Shown here: piece by piece, positions 21,826 to 33,532 of the stretch
Position numbering within the stretch: position 1 is the first letter of the stretch
Layout of the letters: the number at the start of each line of letters is the position of its first letter
Origin: Dryococelus australis
Taxonomy: Eukaryota; Arthropoda; Insecta; Phasmatodea; Phasmatidae
Reading direction: 5' to 3'
Length of the DNA stretch: 64,000 nucleotides
Assembly: GCA_029891345.1 (NCBI GenBank)
Contig: CM057002.1
Span: 20,412,295 to 20,476,294, forward strand
The notes under the pieces: model-generated
Told to the model about the DNA's origin: nothing
Seen by the model: only the letters and a program-made list of their open reading frames with translations
Database searches by the model: none
Made by a program: the position numbers and the translations under genes

Positions 21826-22127
21826 TAGTCTGTTCGCAGTTTCTTTTCACTTTTTGAACCAAACATTTGAAATATAAATTGGATATATGACGTAATTGGT
21901 TCTTTCCTGAATATGTAGTATATTGCATGCATTTTATATTTGTGTTAATGCTAACGTGCCTTATATTTGATTAAATTGTACTTTTACTTGTATTTTATCT
22001 ATAAATTATAATATTTCATTTATAGTTAATGTAAATAAAAACAGAGAGAAAATAGGTGAGTTAGCGACGTCTAGTAAGAAATAGTTCTTATGCAAAATGT
22101 TATTACATTGAGTGCGCATTAATGCAA
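21826..22127 (+). mobile_element. MITE-B, 3' truncated
   Basis: TAGTCTGTTCGCAGTTTCTT at the start, then TATCTATAAATTATAATATT and AAGAAATAGTTCTTATGC. It stops just after TGAGTGCGCATTAATGC. Confidence 0.8.
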
Positions 22128-22614
22128 TCTCAGATAACAGATTTTTACAACATAGCGAGCAACTATTTTGCAGTATTGATGCATTTATCTTGCGTGTTAT
22201 CTTGCGCAGAGATAGCATACCAAAATTACGGTGTCAGAAATTTCTCTGTATAAATACCTACATTACTTTACTGTGGTAAAAGATTTGCTCACGAAGTTAG
22301 CTAAACATTTACGTAGTTTTTCTGTATCGGCATCCATAAAATTTTCATGTATCATTAAACTTATCGCTAATTCATGTCACATGCCACATTAACAAACAAT
22401 ATTACAGGAATAACCATAAACTAAGAATAAGTTATATATTTTAGAAAAGAATTCCACGAAGTAACGGAGAGTATTGGTTTGAACATTATTCCGAAATCTT
22501 CATAAAATCACGTAGTATTGACCCAGAAAACTACTATAACCTTATTCAGACAAGTAAAAAAATATGGCGCATGGTCTATTGTGCGCGAGAGCGCCAGCGA
22601 GTGTACAACTTCCT

Positions 22615-22615
22615 G

Positions 22616-22672
<57 letters not shown>
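22615..22672 (+). repeat. (CT)n microsatellite
   Basis: A nearly pure CT array with one slip. Confidence 0.95.
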
Positions 22673-22675
<3 letters not shown>

Positions 22676-22717
22676 CTATTGCTCTTACGCGCTCTCTCCG
22701 ACAAACCGAGACGACTA

Positions 22718-22805
22718 TAGTCCATTTCCGACTGGGAAGACTTTCTCAGAGCCCTGCTAAATATCTACTTGCAGGCCCGTTTCGTATCCTTCCGCCAAAT
22801 GTAAA
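22718..22805 (-). mobile_element. MITE-B terminal fragment
   Basis: TAGTCCATTTCCGACTGGGA, then AGCCCTGCTAAATATCTACT and CCTTCCGCC match the MITE-B right end in reverse. It is cut off after about 90 bp. Confidence 0.6.
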
Positions 22806-23750
22806 CAAACATCTCCAGGTGACTGCCATGTAGCATCTGTCAAAATCAATATTTACATTCCATTGTGTGTTTGTGTGTACATGCTTTCGTATACTTTCGC
22901 TATATCTAAACATAAACATTGAAATGTGACTTCTACTTTTATACCAGTTAAATGCGTTGTTTACTTTTCATAGCTTTTCAAAGAATTCTGTCATATTCCA
23001 AAAACCATTCCGTACGAATATTCCCAGCTTAGGCCTATAACATTATTTAGGTCAGCTTTATGAAGTTTGAAAATTGCTTGAATTGACGATAGTTCTTACG
23101 GTTATTTTACATTTTTAACATATTTGTTTTCCACGGCATAGCACATTACACGTAATGCACGTTAATATTTTGCCGCGACTGTGTTTACCACTGTTACATC
23201 TGCGGGGTAAAAAACTGTACTATTTAACCTTTTGTTATTGATATTTGTTTGATTATTTCTTTACAAATAAATAAGCATACGGTAACTTTTAATCTGCTCA
23301 TATTTCTGTGTATTGCTACTTACTGTTTATAATGTTTATTGAATTTTATCGAGCTGGGCGTAGTATTTCTATGGGATTGTGGCAAATCACGTTACACGAT
23401 TGCGTTTCAAATACCTAGGGCAAAGGTACAACGTTGTGATAAATAAACAGACGTGGATGTAAATAATTTGCTTCGTCATAAAAACGGATCATAATTAAAA
23501 CGTATAAATAGTGCACATCAAATATTTTAAATCACGTACACACAGGGCCAGCGTGACGACCACCATTTAGCAACGCCACGCCCTCTCACACGCAGTAGGT
23601 AACGAAACACACGTCGCAGTATATTTATTACTGCCGTGGAAATTACAAATTTAAATTATAATTCTCTTGCTGTAATAGGTATGAAATATGCTAGAAGTGA
23701 AAACATGTATCATTTCATTGCTTACTAGCGATGCGAAACTTCCCGAATAT

Positions 23751-23822
<72 letters not shown>

Positions 23823-26670
23823 AACAAGCTCCGCCCAACCGGACAGTTGCTTCCTCAGTCGATAAAACAAACACCGTGTCACTACGACCTAAGCACGATA
23901 TTTTGCGCTGTTATTTTAAACTGTAAAAATAAAAATGTTGCCATCGGGACTACCTAAATATTTAAATATTTCAATAGGCAACGTTTAATTTACATATAGC
24001 AAACTGAAAAACTAGTACAAAAAATATTTTAGCTGTGAACTATTTCTTACCGGCCGTTGCAACACGTCGCTGCTCTCACTGTTTTTAATTAATATTTGAT
24101 ACGAAATAAATATTACAAGTTATAGAAGATACTAAGTTACAGTTTCATTTATTCACGAATAGAGTAGGCCTACTCTAAAGCCAATCACAGTGTTGTGGAA
24201 TAAAAGTTACTGACAAAACAAGTTGACATGTTAAGCCTGCGGTGTTATTTCAAAGGTTCGTTTTCAAAAGTTTATTCCAGTCGTGAATGGACTATAGAGT
24301 GTGTTCTCCCTGACGTCATAATGACGTGGTCGCGAGAGGACCAGAGAGCGCTCTCTGGACCAATTGAGATATGGACTAAAGTTTACATACAGCGGAAGAC
24401 TACAAAATGGACAGACCATTAGTTATATGAATAGTTTCTAAGTCTAGGTCAGTTCAGTATGAGAGCGGTCTCGATACTTACCACCCGGAATACAGAGAGA
24501 ACGCTAAAAGGCATTAATTTTTTTTTTTTCACAATGAAACTGAGAAAATTTTTTGCTACTTGCTTCCGGGTCTTAGCGCCCTCTTAAATTGATTCAGAAT
24601 AATTTACAGGCCTAATTTCAGCTCCGCATCCGAAGCGTGGGACTGACTGTTAACATCTGACGTTTTAATCTCAATCAGTTGTAATAAAAACTATTGCCTA
24701 GCGGCATGACTGTAATAAACGTAACTTTTATTTGCTGGAAGCGACACCAGCTGGTGCTGGAATGTCCCAGTTGAGAAAGGGAGCGTAGAAAAAATCCAGA
24801 GAGAGAGAGAGAGACAGAGAGAGAGAGCGCGCGTCGTGTTGTTGGCTCCACTGATAAGCCTTTAAGACCCTGACGAAGGGGTGTATTTTTTTATGCGCCA
24901 TTCTGCTGGTTAATGGCATCACTGCAGTTCAATTTCTGGGGACGCCTTCAATGTGGATGTCCCCAGTCCGGCTTTATTTTTGCGGCAGGAGCGTTATGTG
25001 TCTCGTTACGTATGGACATAAAGTTTATGGCAGTGTGTTAACGTGGCGACGCTGCTGCAAACAGCTATCGGGAAGTGATTCACCAACATTGTCGCCAACT
25101 TCAGTTTCAATGTGCGCCATTCCTTTATGGCTGCCATCTCCAGAATTCGGTAGAAGCTGCTTGCCTCTGAAACAAAACGACAAGCGAATGTTTACACCCG
25201 ATTGCCGCTAAGCGAACAGAGGCAAGAGAGGCAAGAAAATGCATTTATTGAGAGCTGGTTTTACTGTGAAAATAACACAGAGCAATACAGACTGCAGCAA
25301 AGAACAGTAAGACGGGTGATAAATTTTAAATGGGGTTATATGCATGTAAAAATATTTTACGTGTAAATAGAAATTTAGTTTAATGTTCTTAAGGAGAGAA
25401 TACAGGCTTGGGACAATGCGTTTTATATGTTATCGAGGAGACAGATCCATATTAGTCTTCACAAAGTATCTTCAAAAACTTAGCTTATATTCCAAAATCA
25501 TCAAAAAATTGAAAATCATAACTCCATATTTTCAAAAGTTTATAAATTGGAAAGTTAGAACTTACTTCTGGAAAAAACTGATTTTAACGTATGACTATTG
25601 TTTTTATAAAAACTACTTTTAGAAGCATTGCGGATTAGCATGCGATCAAATAATTCTGAGCTGTACATTTACTAATACAACTCTTCTTTAAAAAAAAAAA
25701 ACTCATATATGCATACACACACGCGCAAGAGATTTGTGAAAAATTTAACACGAAATCAAAACTGGCCACACATACATTTACTTTAATAACCCAGTTTTAC
25801 GCATCATGCCATAAGCGTGACGAATATCCCACACAGAAATCCCAAACATAGGTGTATATCTGTTAGAACTATTTTAATGTGTCTGTGAACAATAAACAAT
25901 ATCTTTCAAAATGACCTTGATAAATTTTATTGAATCGCTAGCAATTCTGTTTGGATTTACACATTCTTATCAGGCCACACTTTGAATATATATGATACCA
26001 CACAAATTTTAATAACAAGGGTGCAGAAAAACCCTAATCTTCATGAACGTAACAACATTAAAAATAAAATAAATTATTCAATTCACACAGGTCTTTAACA
26101 CTGATAAAAGCTTCAAAAATATAGAAATTTATTTATGAAAACTTGGTTTCGTCAATAAGTCACATTTTAAATCACAATCGCTACTTATTTTTTAGCTACC
26201 ATAAACAAATTTCGTCTTCTCAGCTTATGTAACATCGATTTAGTAGTATTGTTCTGTGACTACTACAGTCTTATTGTTAATTTTTGTTGTTTCTTTATAA
26301 AGCTTCATATTTATTTATTTACTGCCATGGGTTTACTCAGACTAACATGCTATTTAGAATAGCCATTCTGCGTAACAAAAATCTGCAGGATAACGTATTG
26401 TACCAATTTATATATTATTATATTTGTAGTTTCGCCTAAAAACACCATTAAAACTAAACTACATAAGATCAAGCTATCACGCCCATTTTCACCTAGCCAC
26501 AGGGATATCACCACCTGACCACAACAGTAAAATAAAGTATTTATCTTGGCATCATCTACAAAGAAAACAATTAATTTTCTTATCAAAAATAATTTCTAGT
26601 AATTCTACAACTAAAGTATTGTATGTTTACAAAACATTTTTCTAAAAAACATGCAACATTTTTTCCACAG
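22806..26670. other. Unassigned 3.9 kb
   Basis: Apart from the GA arrays at 23,750-23,821 and 24,798-24,828 and a solo MITE-B end at about 24,250-24,294 (TCGTGAATGGACTA), nothing was recognised. A short open frame at 25,383-25,622 is Lys/Tyr/Phe-rich, as expected of AT-rich non-coding DNA. Confidence 0.4.
23750..23821 (+). repeat. (GA)n microsatellite
   Basis: About 30 GA units. Confidence 0.95.
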
Positions 26671-26776
26671 GATATTGACAGTAAAATGAGAACTTTTGAA
26701 AGCCCAGCTTAAGATCTACTTGTATGCACATTGCGTATTATTGCGCCTTATGTAAGATTAACATTGTCGTGGGCCT
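26671..26776 (-). mobile_element. MITE-A long, terminal fragment
   Basis: ATTGACAGTAAAATGAGAAC, then AAGATCTACTTGTATGCACA and TTATGTAAGATTAACATTG match one end of the family (reverse reading). The rest is missing. Confidence 0.75.
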
Positions 26777-27164
26777 GTGGAAACTGGTTGTCAAATATAC
26801 GTTTATAAAACTACAAATGAATTATAGTAAGATTCACAAAACCTTAGTGGGGAACGTGTAAAATTAACGATAAATTTTAACAAACTAGTGTTGGGGAATA
26901 CAATTTTATCATAAACATTGAACTAGAAAAGAACGTTGTATGTTTTGTAAAACAATGTTTTGAAAAAATACAATATTTAAGCTGTAGAATTACTAGAAAG
27001 TGTTTGTAACAAGTGCAGAAACTGTTTGCTGTGAAGATGATTCCAAGATAAATACTTGATTTTGCGAATAGTGGCATCAAGGCAGACGTCGCCGACTCAG
27101 CTGCCAATCAGGCACCTCCGCACAAACAAGACAGCAGAAAAGCCAAGTGTCCAGAAGTAAAATT

Positions 27165-27299
27165 GGCGTGGCGGTTCCTTTGACGTGGATGTACCCGTCC
27201 GCGCTGATTGGCGGCGCGAGTCTCTGGAACGAGCCTCTTATCTGATTGGCTATCACGTATTATGAAATGTTTCTCCATTGGCCGAGCCACTGGCAGGTA
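27165..27299 (+). repeat. Rep-D part 1 (CCAAT-box-rich repeat)
   Basis: GATTGGC occurs at about 27,213 and 27,242, with ATTGGCC at about 27,278, and GCGGTTCCTTTGACGTGGAT precedes them. Related copies are at 31,070-31,190 and 39,505-39,666. Inverted CCAAT boxes are NF-Y sites in animals; function here is unknown. Confidence 0.6.
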
Positions 27300-27356
27300 C
27301 AGGTTGTTCACGATAAAGTGAGCATTTCTGAAAGCCCTAGTTCAGGTCTTCTTGTA
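27300..27356 (-). mobile_element. MITE-A terminal fragment
   Basis: AGGTTGTTCACGATAAAGTG, then AAAGCCCTAGTTCAGGTCTT. It is immediately followed by another MITE-A start. Confidence 0.7.
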
Positions 27357-27761
27357 ACGGCTGTTCACGATAAACCGTAGGAAAAATTCACTGCTCCTAC
27401 ATGCATATATTCTAACGGGCGCGCTGAATGACATGCGCCCAGTAAAGTTGGTAACGATGGATGGGAAGTAGTTCCATGCCTTAGCGCCGAATACAAAGTG
27501 TTAAGTAACCATTTGTGATAACTTAAACTATTTCCTTCGATTTCTGTTTTTTTTTTTATTGCATCGAAGTATAAAAATTAGTTGATATTTAAATCCTTTA
27601 CATTTATAATAATTTCACAGTTTCACTTGACCGGCACATGAATAAAGCAGCGAGGCTCATGGTAATGTTGATTTTACATAAGGAGGAAGAATACACAGTC
27701 TGCGTACAATGAGATCTTGAGAAGGACTTTTGAAAGTGCTCATTTTAGCATAATCAGCCTG
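27357..27761 (+). mobile_element. MITE-A long with a small terminal deletion
   Basis: CGGCTGTTCACGATAAAC, then the family interior with CCAGTAAAGTTGGTAACG and TTCACTTGACCGGC, to TTTTAGCATAATCAGCCTG. About 20 bp of the left subterminal region is missing. Confidence 0.85.
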
Positions 27762-27762
27762 T

Positions 27763-27964
27763 ATGCATTCTGCGTATTCTTCCACCATATGTAAAATTAC
27801 CGTTGCCGAGCACCTCCCCAAAATTATTTGGCACGTCGATCAAGCGAAACTGAAAAATTGTTAGCAAAGTAAATGTTATACGAAGTTCTCAATTCATACA
27901 CTTGTGCACACAGAAAAATCAGACAGCAAAAGAAATAATTTAATTATTAACGAACGTTTAATTA
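27763..27964 (-). mobile_element. MITE-A long, internal fragment
   Basis: TTCTTCCACCATATGTAAAA, GGCACGTCGATCAAGCGAAA and GCAAAAGAAATAATTTAATT match the reverse interior. Neither terminus is preserved. Confidence 0.65.
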
Positions 27965-28386
27965 TAGGCTGTTCACGGTAAAATGAGAACTTTTGAAATC
28001 CCTGCGTAAGATCTACTTCTATACACGTTGTGTATTCTCCTCCGACATATGAAAAATTAACATTACTATGGACCTCATCACTTAATTTATTAGTCGGTCA
28101 AATTAAACTGTGACATTATTAAGAAGGTAACTATTTTACAAATCTGCTCATTTTTACACTTCGATTCATTAAAAAAACTGAAAGGGAAATAATTAAATTT
28201 AAGTTATCACAAATTGTACCTAACACTTTTTATTCGACATTAAGATACGGAACTACTTTCCAAACATCGTTACCAACTTTACTGGGAGCATGGTTGTCAG
28301 TGTATCCGTTGAATTACATGCAGGTTAGGCCACTGACTTTTTTCAGGTCGGTTTCAGAAACGCTTAATTAATCGTGAACCGAGCCT
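27965..28386 (-). mobile_element. MITE-A long, reverse
   Basis: TAGGCTGTTCACGGTAAAAT at the left, reverse-oriented interior, decayed right end AATTAATCGTGAACC. It is the fourth MITE-A piece in about 1.1 kb. Confidence 0.88.
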
Positions 28387-28495
28387 TCAAGTAAGTTGCC
28401 AGGTGCTTATTGGCCAACGGCGTTCCGTCATGTTGGTGGACAGTGCCGCCATTTCAGTGGCGTGTGCGGCTTGAGTTCGCGGTGCAAGCGGCTAA
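28387..28495 (+). repeat. Rep-D part 2
   Basis: AAGTTGCCAGGTGCTTATTG, GTGCCGCCATTTCAGTGGCG and GCAAGCGGCT match 40,075-40,193. In both places the preceding DNA is MITE-A and, beyond it, Rep-D part 1. Confidence 0.55.
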
Positions 28496-28644
28496 TTGAC
28501 TTCTGTATTCTTCGCTAGTCTGTGGTAAGACTCAGTCCGGTAACGTTGATGCCTGTTCTTTGAACTCTTATAGAGCACTGCGTACAGTCTAGCTGCTCTC
28601 TTGTGCGTCGAATGGCATGCTAACTTCATGACGTATATTGGGAT

Positions 28645-28890
28645 CACGGTGGCTGAGCGATTAGACTGCTCGCCTCCAACCAAGGCGAACCGCGTTCGAT
28701 CCCCGGCCCTGTCACCGGATTTTCGCAAGTGGTAATCGTGCCGGACGGTGCCTTTGGTCGATGGGTTTTCTCGGGGATCTCCCGTTTCCCTCGCCCTTTC
28801 ATTCCGGTGCCACTCCATACGTACCTCGATCACCCTCATCGGCTCCGAAGACCTCGCTGTTAAGGGCCGCCCAAATCTCTTCACTTCACT
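28645..28890 (+). mobile_element. SINE-1, well preserved
   Basis: GATCACGGTGGCTGAGCG head, B box CGCGTTCGATCCCCGG, body GATGGGTTTTCTCGGGGATC, and tail CCGCCCAAATCTCTTCACTT. Confidence 0.92.
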
Positions 28891-28950
28891 TATATGCATT
28901 TAAAAAAAAAAACAGAAATCGAAACAAATAATTTAAATATCCGCCATTGC

Positions 28951-29071
28951 CACCTTTACTGGACGCATGCAGTCAGTTTCCCCCCTAAAATATATGCCGG
29001 TATACCAGTGAAATTTTTTCAAGGTTGGTTTCAAAAGAACTCAATTAATAGTGAACAGCTCATAGGAAAGT
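28951..29071 (-). mobile_element. MITE-A fragment
   Basis: CCTTTACTGGACGCATGCAG through TGGTTTCAAAAGAACTCAAT to AATAGTGAACAGCTCATA: the right third of a reverse-oriented copy. Confidence 0.65.
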
Positions 29072-29770
29072 TACACATGTATTATTTCTGATGAGTCCAA
29101 TGTTTCCGGGGCGTGTAATATACTGGCGAAAAATATTCCTAACTGAAAATATCTTCACTGATGTAACATTTGCCTGCAGAAATCAGGGACAATGTTTAGC
29201 TGTGTATATGTACACTACAGCTCATGTTTGTGTGTGTACATATATAGTCTATGCATGTATAATATCAGCGGAAAGAAGCCTTTCGCGTCAATATTAACTA
29301 ATATGTATAACTTTTATGCCTATATGTATATACAAATATTGTCACAGTTTTCAGATTTTATTTAGAAAATTTTTATTGAAAAATTTATTTGCTAAATAAT
29401 TATAGAAAAACATTAAAAATTTTCATGTACGTGTGATATACCGTGCTGTTAAGTAATCAACTTCAATTAAATATCTTGAAATATTATTTTAATTTTTCCA
29501 CTGCAAGAAACTATTTTTAAGTTAAAATATATCTTGCAATTTCAAATGTTTTTTTTTTTTTTCATAAAGAAGTATGGACCTGAAATAAATTAAAATTTCT
29601 GCACGAACGGCCGCCAAGTATGCTAGTTACTACTACACAAGAGCTTGTATACTAGCTAGTGCCATATAGGAACGGTCCTATTTTACACCATCTTTCTTGT
29701 GCAGATATGTTAATGTTTTCATACGATAAAATGTTTAATAGTTCCACTACCGTAAATAATTCTGTGTATG

Positions 29771-29803
<33 letters not shown>

Positions 29804-30138
29804 CGAGAGGTTTGTCTTTTTTTTTTTCTGAGAGCGATCTTACATTTTCTACATTTGTATGTATTTAGTGCTTGAAATATGTCTGATTGGACTAAATCTG
29901 TTATTTTTTTATGGCAGATGTTATTGATAATGTACATATTACCCCCACAACCCCAAAAAACCGCTTCCAAATCATACATAGTTAACATCAGCCCTCCACT
30001 TTCTTGCTCGCCAGCTAGTGTCGTGTGTACGGATCACACAATTCCGTGCATACTAGCTAGTAGGCACTTTAGTGTTCAATTTCTTGTTCATCTTTATTTT
30101 AACTTTCTTGTACACGAAATATGCCCGTGAGTACTAGG
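29072..30138. other. Unassigned, with an A28-30 run
   Basis: AT-rich. The homopolymer A run at 29,775-29,803 has no recognised retroposon body on its left, so it may be a tail of something decayed or a simple repeat. Confidence 0.4.
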
Positions 30139-30460
30139 CTTAAGTCTAGAAAATTACACCAAAGTACAGCGCACCGAATTCGTGGGCACTCAGTTATAAT
30201 AATAACTATTTATTACTAGCCGCTACAAACCCACATGTTTTCTCACTGTTTCTATTCATGTTTATTATAAATTAAATAATATAATTTTTAAATGCAATAT
30301 AGATAAAATTTCAATTGAATAAAAAATAAGAAACTTTTATGTTAATAGATGTATAAAACGGTTGTGATGCATGGCGCATCTAGGTAATAAATAAACACGT
30401 CATGGTGTGATTTTCCAAACGTTTGATTCAAAAAGGGTGAAGAAAACGCGAATAGACTAT
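30139..30460 (-). mobile_element. MITE-B, truncated at one side
   Basis: TTAAGTCTAGAAAATTACAC, GGGCACTCAGTTATAATAAT, and AAAAGGGTGAAGAAAACGCG ending in AATAGACTA. Confidence 0.8.
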
Positions 30461-30586
30461 ATGTGTATTCTTCCGCTATTTTTTCCGTAGGACTGATCAC
30501 TTTATTCGTACGCCAGTTAAGTGAAACTATGAAATTTCTAAGAAAGTAGATATTTTTTTCACATGAGACGGAGTAACATATTGATA

Positions 30587-31008
30587 TAGGCTGTTCACGG
30601 TAAAATGAGCATTTTCGAAATCCTTGCTTAAGATCTATTTGTATACACGATGTGTATTACTCCGCCTTATATAAAATTAACATTGCTATGGGCGTCATCA
30701 CTTTATCCATGCGTTGGTCAAATGAAACTGTGAAGTTATTAAGAAACAATATACTTTACAAATCTGTTCATTTTTACACTTCGATGAACTAAAAAAACAG
30801 AAAGTGATAGGAATAATTTTAAGTTATCACAAATGGTTACCTAACACTTTTTAGTCGTCGTTAACGTATGGGAACACTTTATATTCCTCGTTACCAACTT
30901 AACCGGGCGCACGTCTCTCAGTGAGCCCGTTAAAATATGTACACGTAGGTGCAGTGACATTTTTCTAAGGTTGATTTCAAAAGTGCTCACTTGATCGTGA
31001 ACAGCCTT
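30587..31008 (-). mobile_element. MITE-A long, reverse, complete
   Basis: TAGGCTGTTCACGGTAAAAT to TTGATCGTGAACAGCCTT, flanked by TA on both sides. A fragment of another copy lies just upstream (30,470-30,560). Confidence 0.92.
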
Positions 31009-31069
31009 TAGTAGAACTTAAGCAAGGCTTCAGAAAAGTTAAAAGAAACCATGGATGGCCTGTACAAAA

Positions 31070-31190
31070 AGGGGTGGCGATTACTTTGGCGTGAACGTAC
31101 CCGTTCTCTGATTGGCTGCGCGAGGCTCTGGGAACGGCCCGTTTTATGATTCGCTACCGCGTGCTAGGTGCCACATTGGCTAATTTAAAT
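31070..31190 (+). repeat. Rep-D part 1
   Basis: GGCGATTACTTTGGCGTGAA, GATTGGCTGCGCGAGGCTCT and CCACATTGGCTAA match the other Rep-D copies. Confidence 0.6.
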
Positions 31191-31292
31191 GGAATAGTTT
31201 ATTCGGACATAAACCATCGCAGAGCTACGCCGCCAAGAAATAAACGGATAATGACATTTAAAAAAAAAAAACACACGAGGGAGCGTACGATA

Positions 31293-31526
31293 TAGTCTGT
31301 TCATGGTAAAGCGAGCACTTTTGAGGTCCTAGTTACTTTTTTCTTTCAGCCATTTCTTATCCTTTAACCACATTTTAAAATAAATATGTGCATGTAGGTA
31401 ATATACAGTGCGTATATTCCACCACACTTGAAACTTAATGTCTAAGGGCAAAATAAAATATATTTATTGACTATTATTCCAAATGAGAGGGCTTTCATAA
31501 GTGCTCACTTTACAGTGAATAGCCTA
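31293..31526. mobile_element. MITE-A short
   Basis: TAGTCTGTTCATGGTAAAGC to TTTACAGTGAATAGCCTA, with TA flanks. The interior differs from the long type and shares only the ends with it. Confidence 0.88.
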
Positions 31527-31640
31527 TATTAATATAATCCTCTTTATTTTCCCTTGCCAAGATAGCTCCGGTAATTTTTCATTTAATCAAGCACTTGCCC
31601 CCGTTGTCATTCAAGGGACGTGCCGTATTGTCTGAGCTCC

Positions 31641-31730
31641 TGGCTGGCAAGTAGGTTACCAAGCGCTGATTGGCGAACGGTGTTCCAACTTGTTGCTGGC
31701 GACCATCGTGGTGGATTTACAATATAACCC
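31641..31730 (+). repeat. Rep-D part 2-like fragment
   Basis: TGGCAAGTAGGTTACCAAGC, GCTGATTGGCGAACGGTGTT. Similar to 28,387-28,495. Confidence 0.45.
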
Positions 31731-32115
31731 AACAGTCCAACGTCACAGCCTCGACACCGACGAAAATATTTCATCAGCCAATCAGGAGAAAGATCGCCCC
31801 GATAAAAACCGCTGCCACGATAGCCCGGCAAAAGTAGAATCTGTTTCTACTTCCGTCGGATGTTGGACTCGCCGAGCAGTAGGAAAAAAAAAAACAACAT
31901 TGGCCCTATACACAACCTTATAAAAAAAAATTTGTGCGGATTTCGCCACCGAGGTAAATTTTATTCTATAAAATATTTTACTTATTTACTTATTGGTTGT
32001 TTTGTAGCAGAAAGAGAAGTAATAGTTTTGCTCCCAAATCAAAAAAATAACTACTTAGTTTTAAGTTTACGATATTATTTCTTTCTTTTTAAATAGAATG
32101 CATAGCTAGTTACTA

Positions 32116-32352
32116 TAGGCTATTCTCGGTAAAGTGAGCACTTTTTAAGGCCCTCCCAATAGACATAACCACTAATAAATATGTTTTATTGCAGCCTCAG
32201 ACGTTAATTATTGAGAGAGGTGAAATGCATGCACTTGATTAATTAGTCACATGGCAAAGTTCACATTAAAAAGTGACGGAAAGATAGAAATTCGCCGAGA
32301 GGAAAAATTTAGCAGGGCCTTTAAAAGTGCTCACTTTACCGTGAATAGCTTA
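32116..32352. mobile_element. MITE-A short
   Basis: TAGGCTATTCTCGGTAAAGT to CTTTACCGTGAATAGCTTA; interior with GAGGTGAAATGCATGCA. Confidence 0.9.
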
Positions 32353-32354
32353 TA

Positions 32355-32585
32355 GCCGTCCTACCCATATAGGTGAACCGGGTTCAATTCCCGGACGGGT
32401 CACTCCCGGGTTTTCGCATGAGGGAGTCTTGCCGGACGATGCCGCTGGGCGACGGGTTTTTTTCCGGGGATCTACCGTTTCCCTGGTCCTCCTATTCCGA
32501 CGCTGCTCCATACTCATCTCGCTTCACCCTCATCGGCTCTCAAGACCTCGATGTTAAGAGCCGCCCAGATCTCTCCACCCACTCA
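32355..32585 (+). mobile_element. SINE-1, head truncated
   Basis: B box CGGGTTCAATTCCCGG, body GACGGGTTTTTTTCCGGGGA and tail AGATCTCTCCACCCACTCAC are present. The A-box part is lost at the junction with the MITE. Confidence 0.88.
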
Positions 32586-32778
32586 CTAGCCGTTGTAGAA
32601 TTTGTCCTGAAGCCACGCAGAACTGACAGGGTATTGTAAACGATGAACTAACTTCGGTGGCGGAAATAGTCGGACTGCGATGTGGTGTCGGACTGTCGGA
32701 ACGAGCTCGTCCGTCGTGGCTGGCGTGTGAGGTATAAGCGGGTGTTTCACCTCTGTAGTGTCTACACTACTGCCACTA

Positions 32779-33016
32779 TAGGCTATTCACGGTAAAATGA
32801 ACACTTTCTTAACGCCCTGCTTAAATTTGCCTTTCAATAAATTTCTAACTTTCCGCCACTTTTTAATATAAACATTACAGCATCACTAATAAGCACAGTG
32901 TATACATTTCACCACTTTGAAAAGCTATCATCTGAGGCTGCAATAAATTATATTTATTAGGGGTTAATGTATTTTGAAAGGGCCTTAAAAAGTGCTCATT
33001 TTACCGTGAATGACAT
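32779..33016. mobile_element. MITE-A short
   Basis: TAGGCTATTCACGGTAAAAT to TTTTACCGTGAATGACATA; the interior carries TTTAATATAAACATTACAGC as in the other short copies. Confidence 0.9.
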
Positions 33017-33524
33017 ATACAAATACACATGACATTAACTTTCGCGCAACTTAACTTCACCACATCAAGAATAATAATTAATCAAAGGTTACGCCACTCC
33101 AGTCAAGGGAAGCAACTTTAATCGTTTGTCATAAATTCTTTTGGCAGTAACTTCGATTTTTGTTTCTAGACTCTCGCTATCCTCTTACAGGGGGCTCGCG
33201 GCAGCCCTTCAAAATTCCTGATTTTCAAAATTTCGCGCAGTTTAAATTCATTTGAATTTTGACTTCATTACCTACCTTTATCCCGTACAGGCAGGGGAAA
33301 GTCAGGTAAAACACGGTTTTGGAAACAGATCCCGGGTGCTACCCTGGAATACCTGTAACTTTGTATGCCATGAAGAAAATATAAAAAATTATGAGGGGTT
33401 GAGGAGGGGGAGGGGGTCAGCTTCTCCTTCCCTCCACATCTTACCAGAGACCCGTCTGGGTGGCCAAGGTCCCCTCACAAGGTACCGATCCACCCCCGCG
33501 CTGAGGGAGTAGCGTCCCAGTGAT
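33017..33524. other. Unassigned, including a purine-rich tract
   Basis: A GAGGAGGGGGAGGGGG tract lies at about 33,398-33,415. The 3' part (33,440-33,524) is GC-rich. No gene recognised. It is the target region of the hAT insertion that follows. Confidence 0.4.
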
Positions 33525-33532
33525 GTGAAACG

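Noticed and set aside
21425-21877. 150-residue open frame as a host gene
   Set aside because: It lies within Rep-C, is shared with other decayed copies, and continues by chance into the following DNA and a MITE-B. Treated as part of a repeat.
28645-28720. tRNA gene (GTGGCTGAGCG ... GGTTCGATCC-type boxes)
   Set aside because: The head is part of a SINE that recurs about ten times with the same non-tRNA body, and the acceptor stem does not pair.
29775-29803. Poly(A) tail of a processed pseudogene
   Set aside because: No coding or UTR-like sequence with a target duplication was recognisable upstream of the A run.
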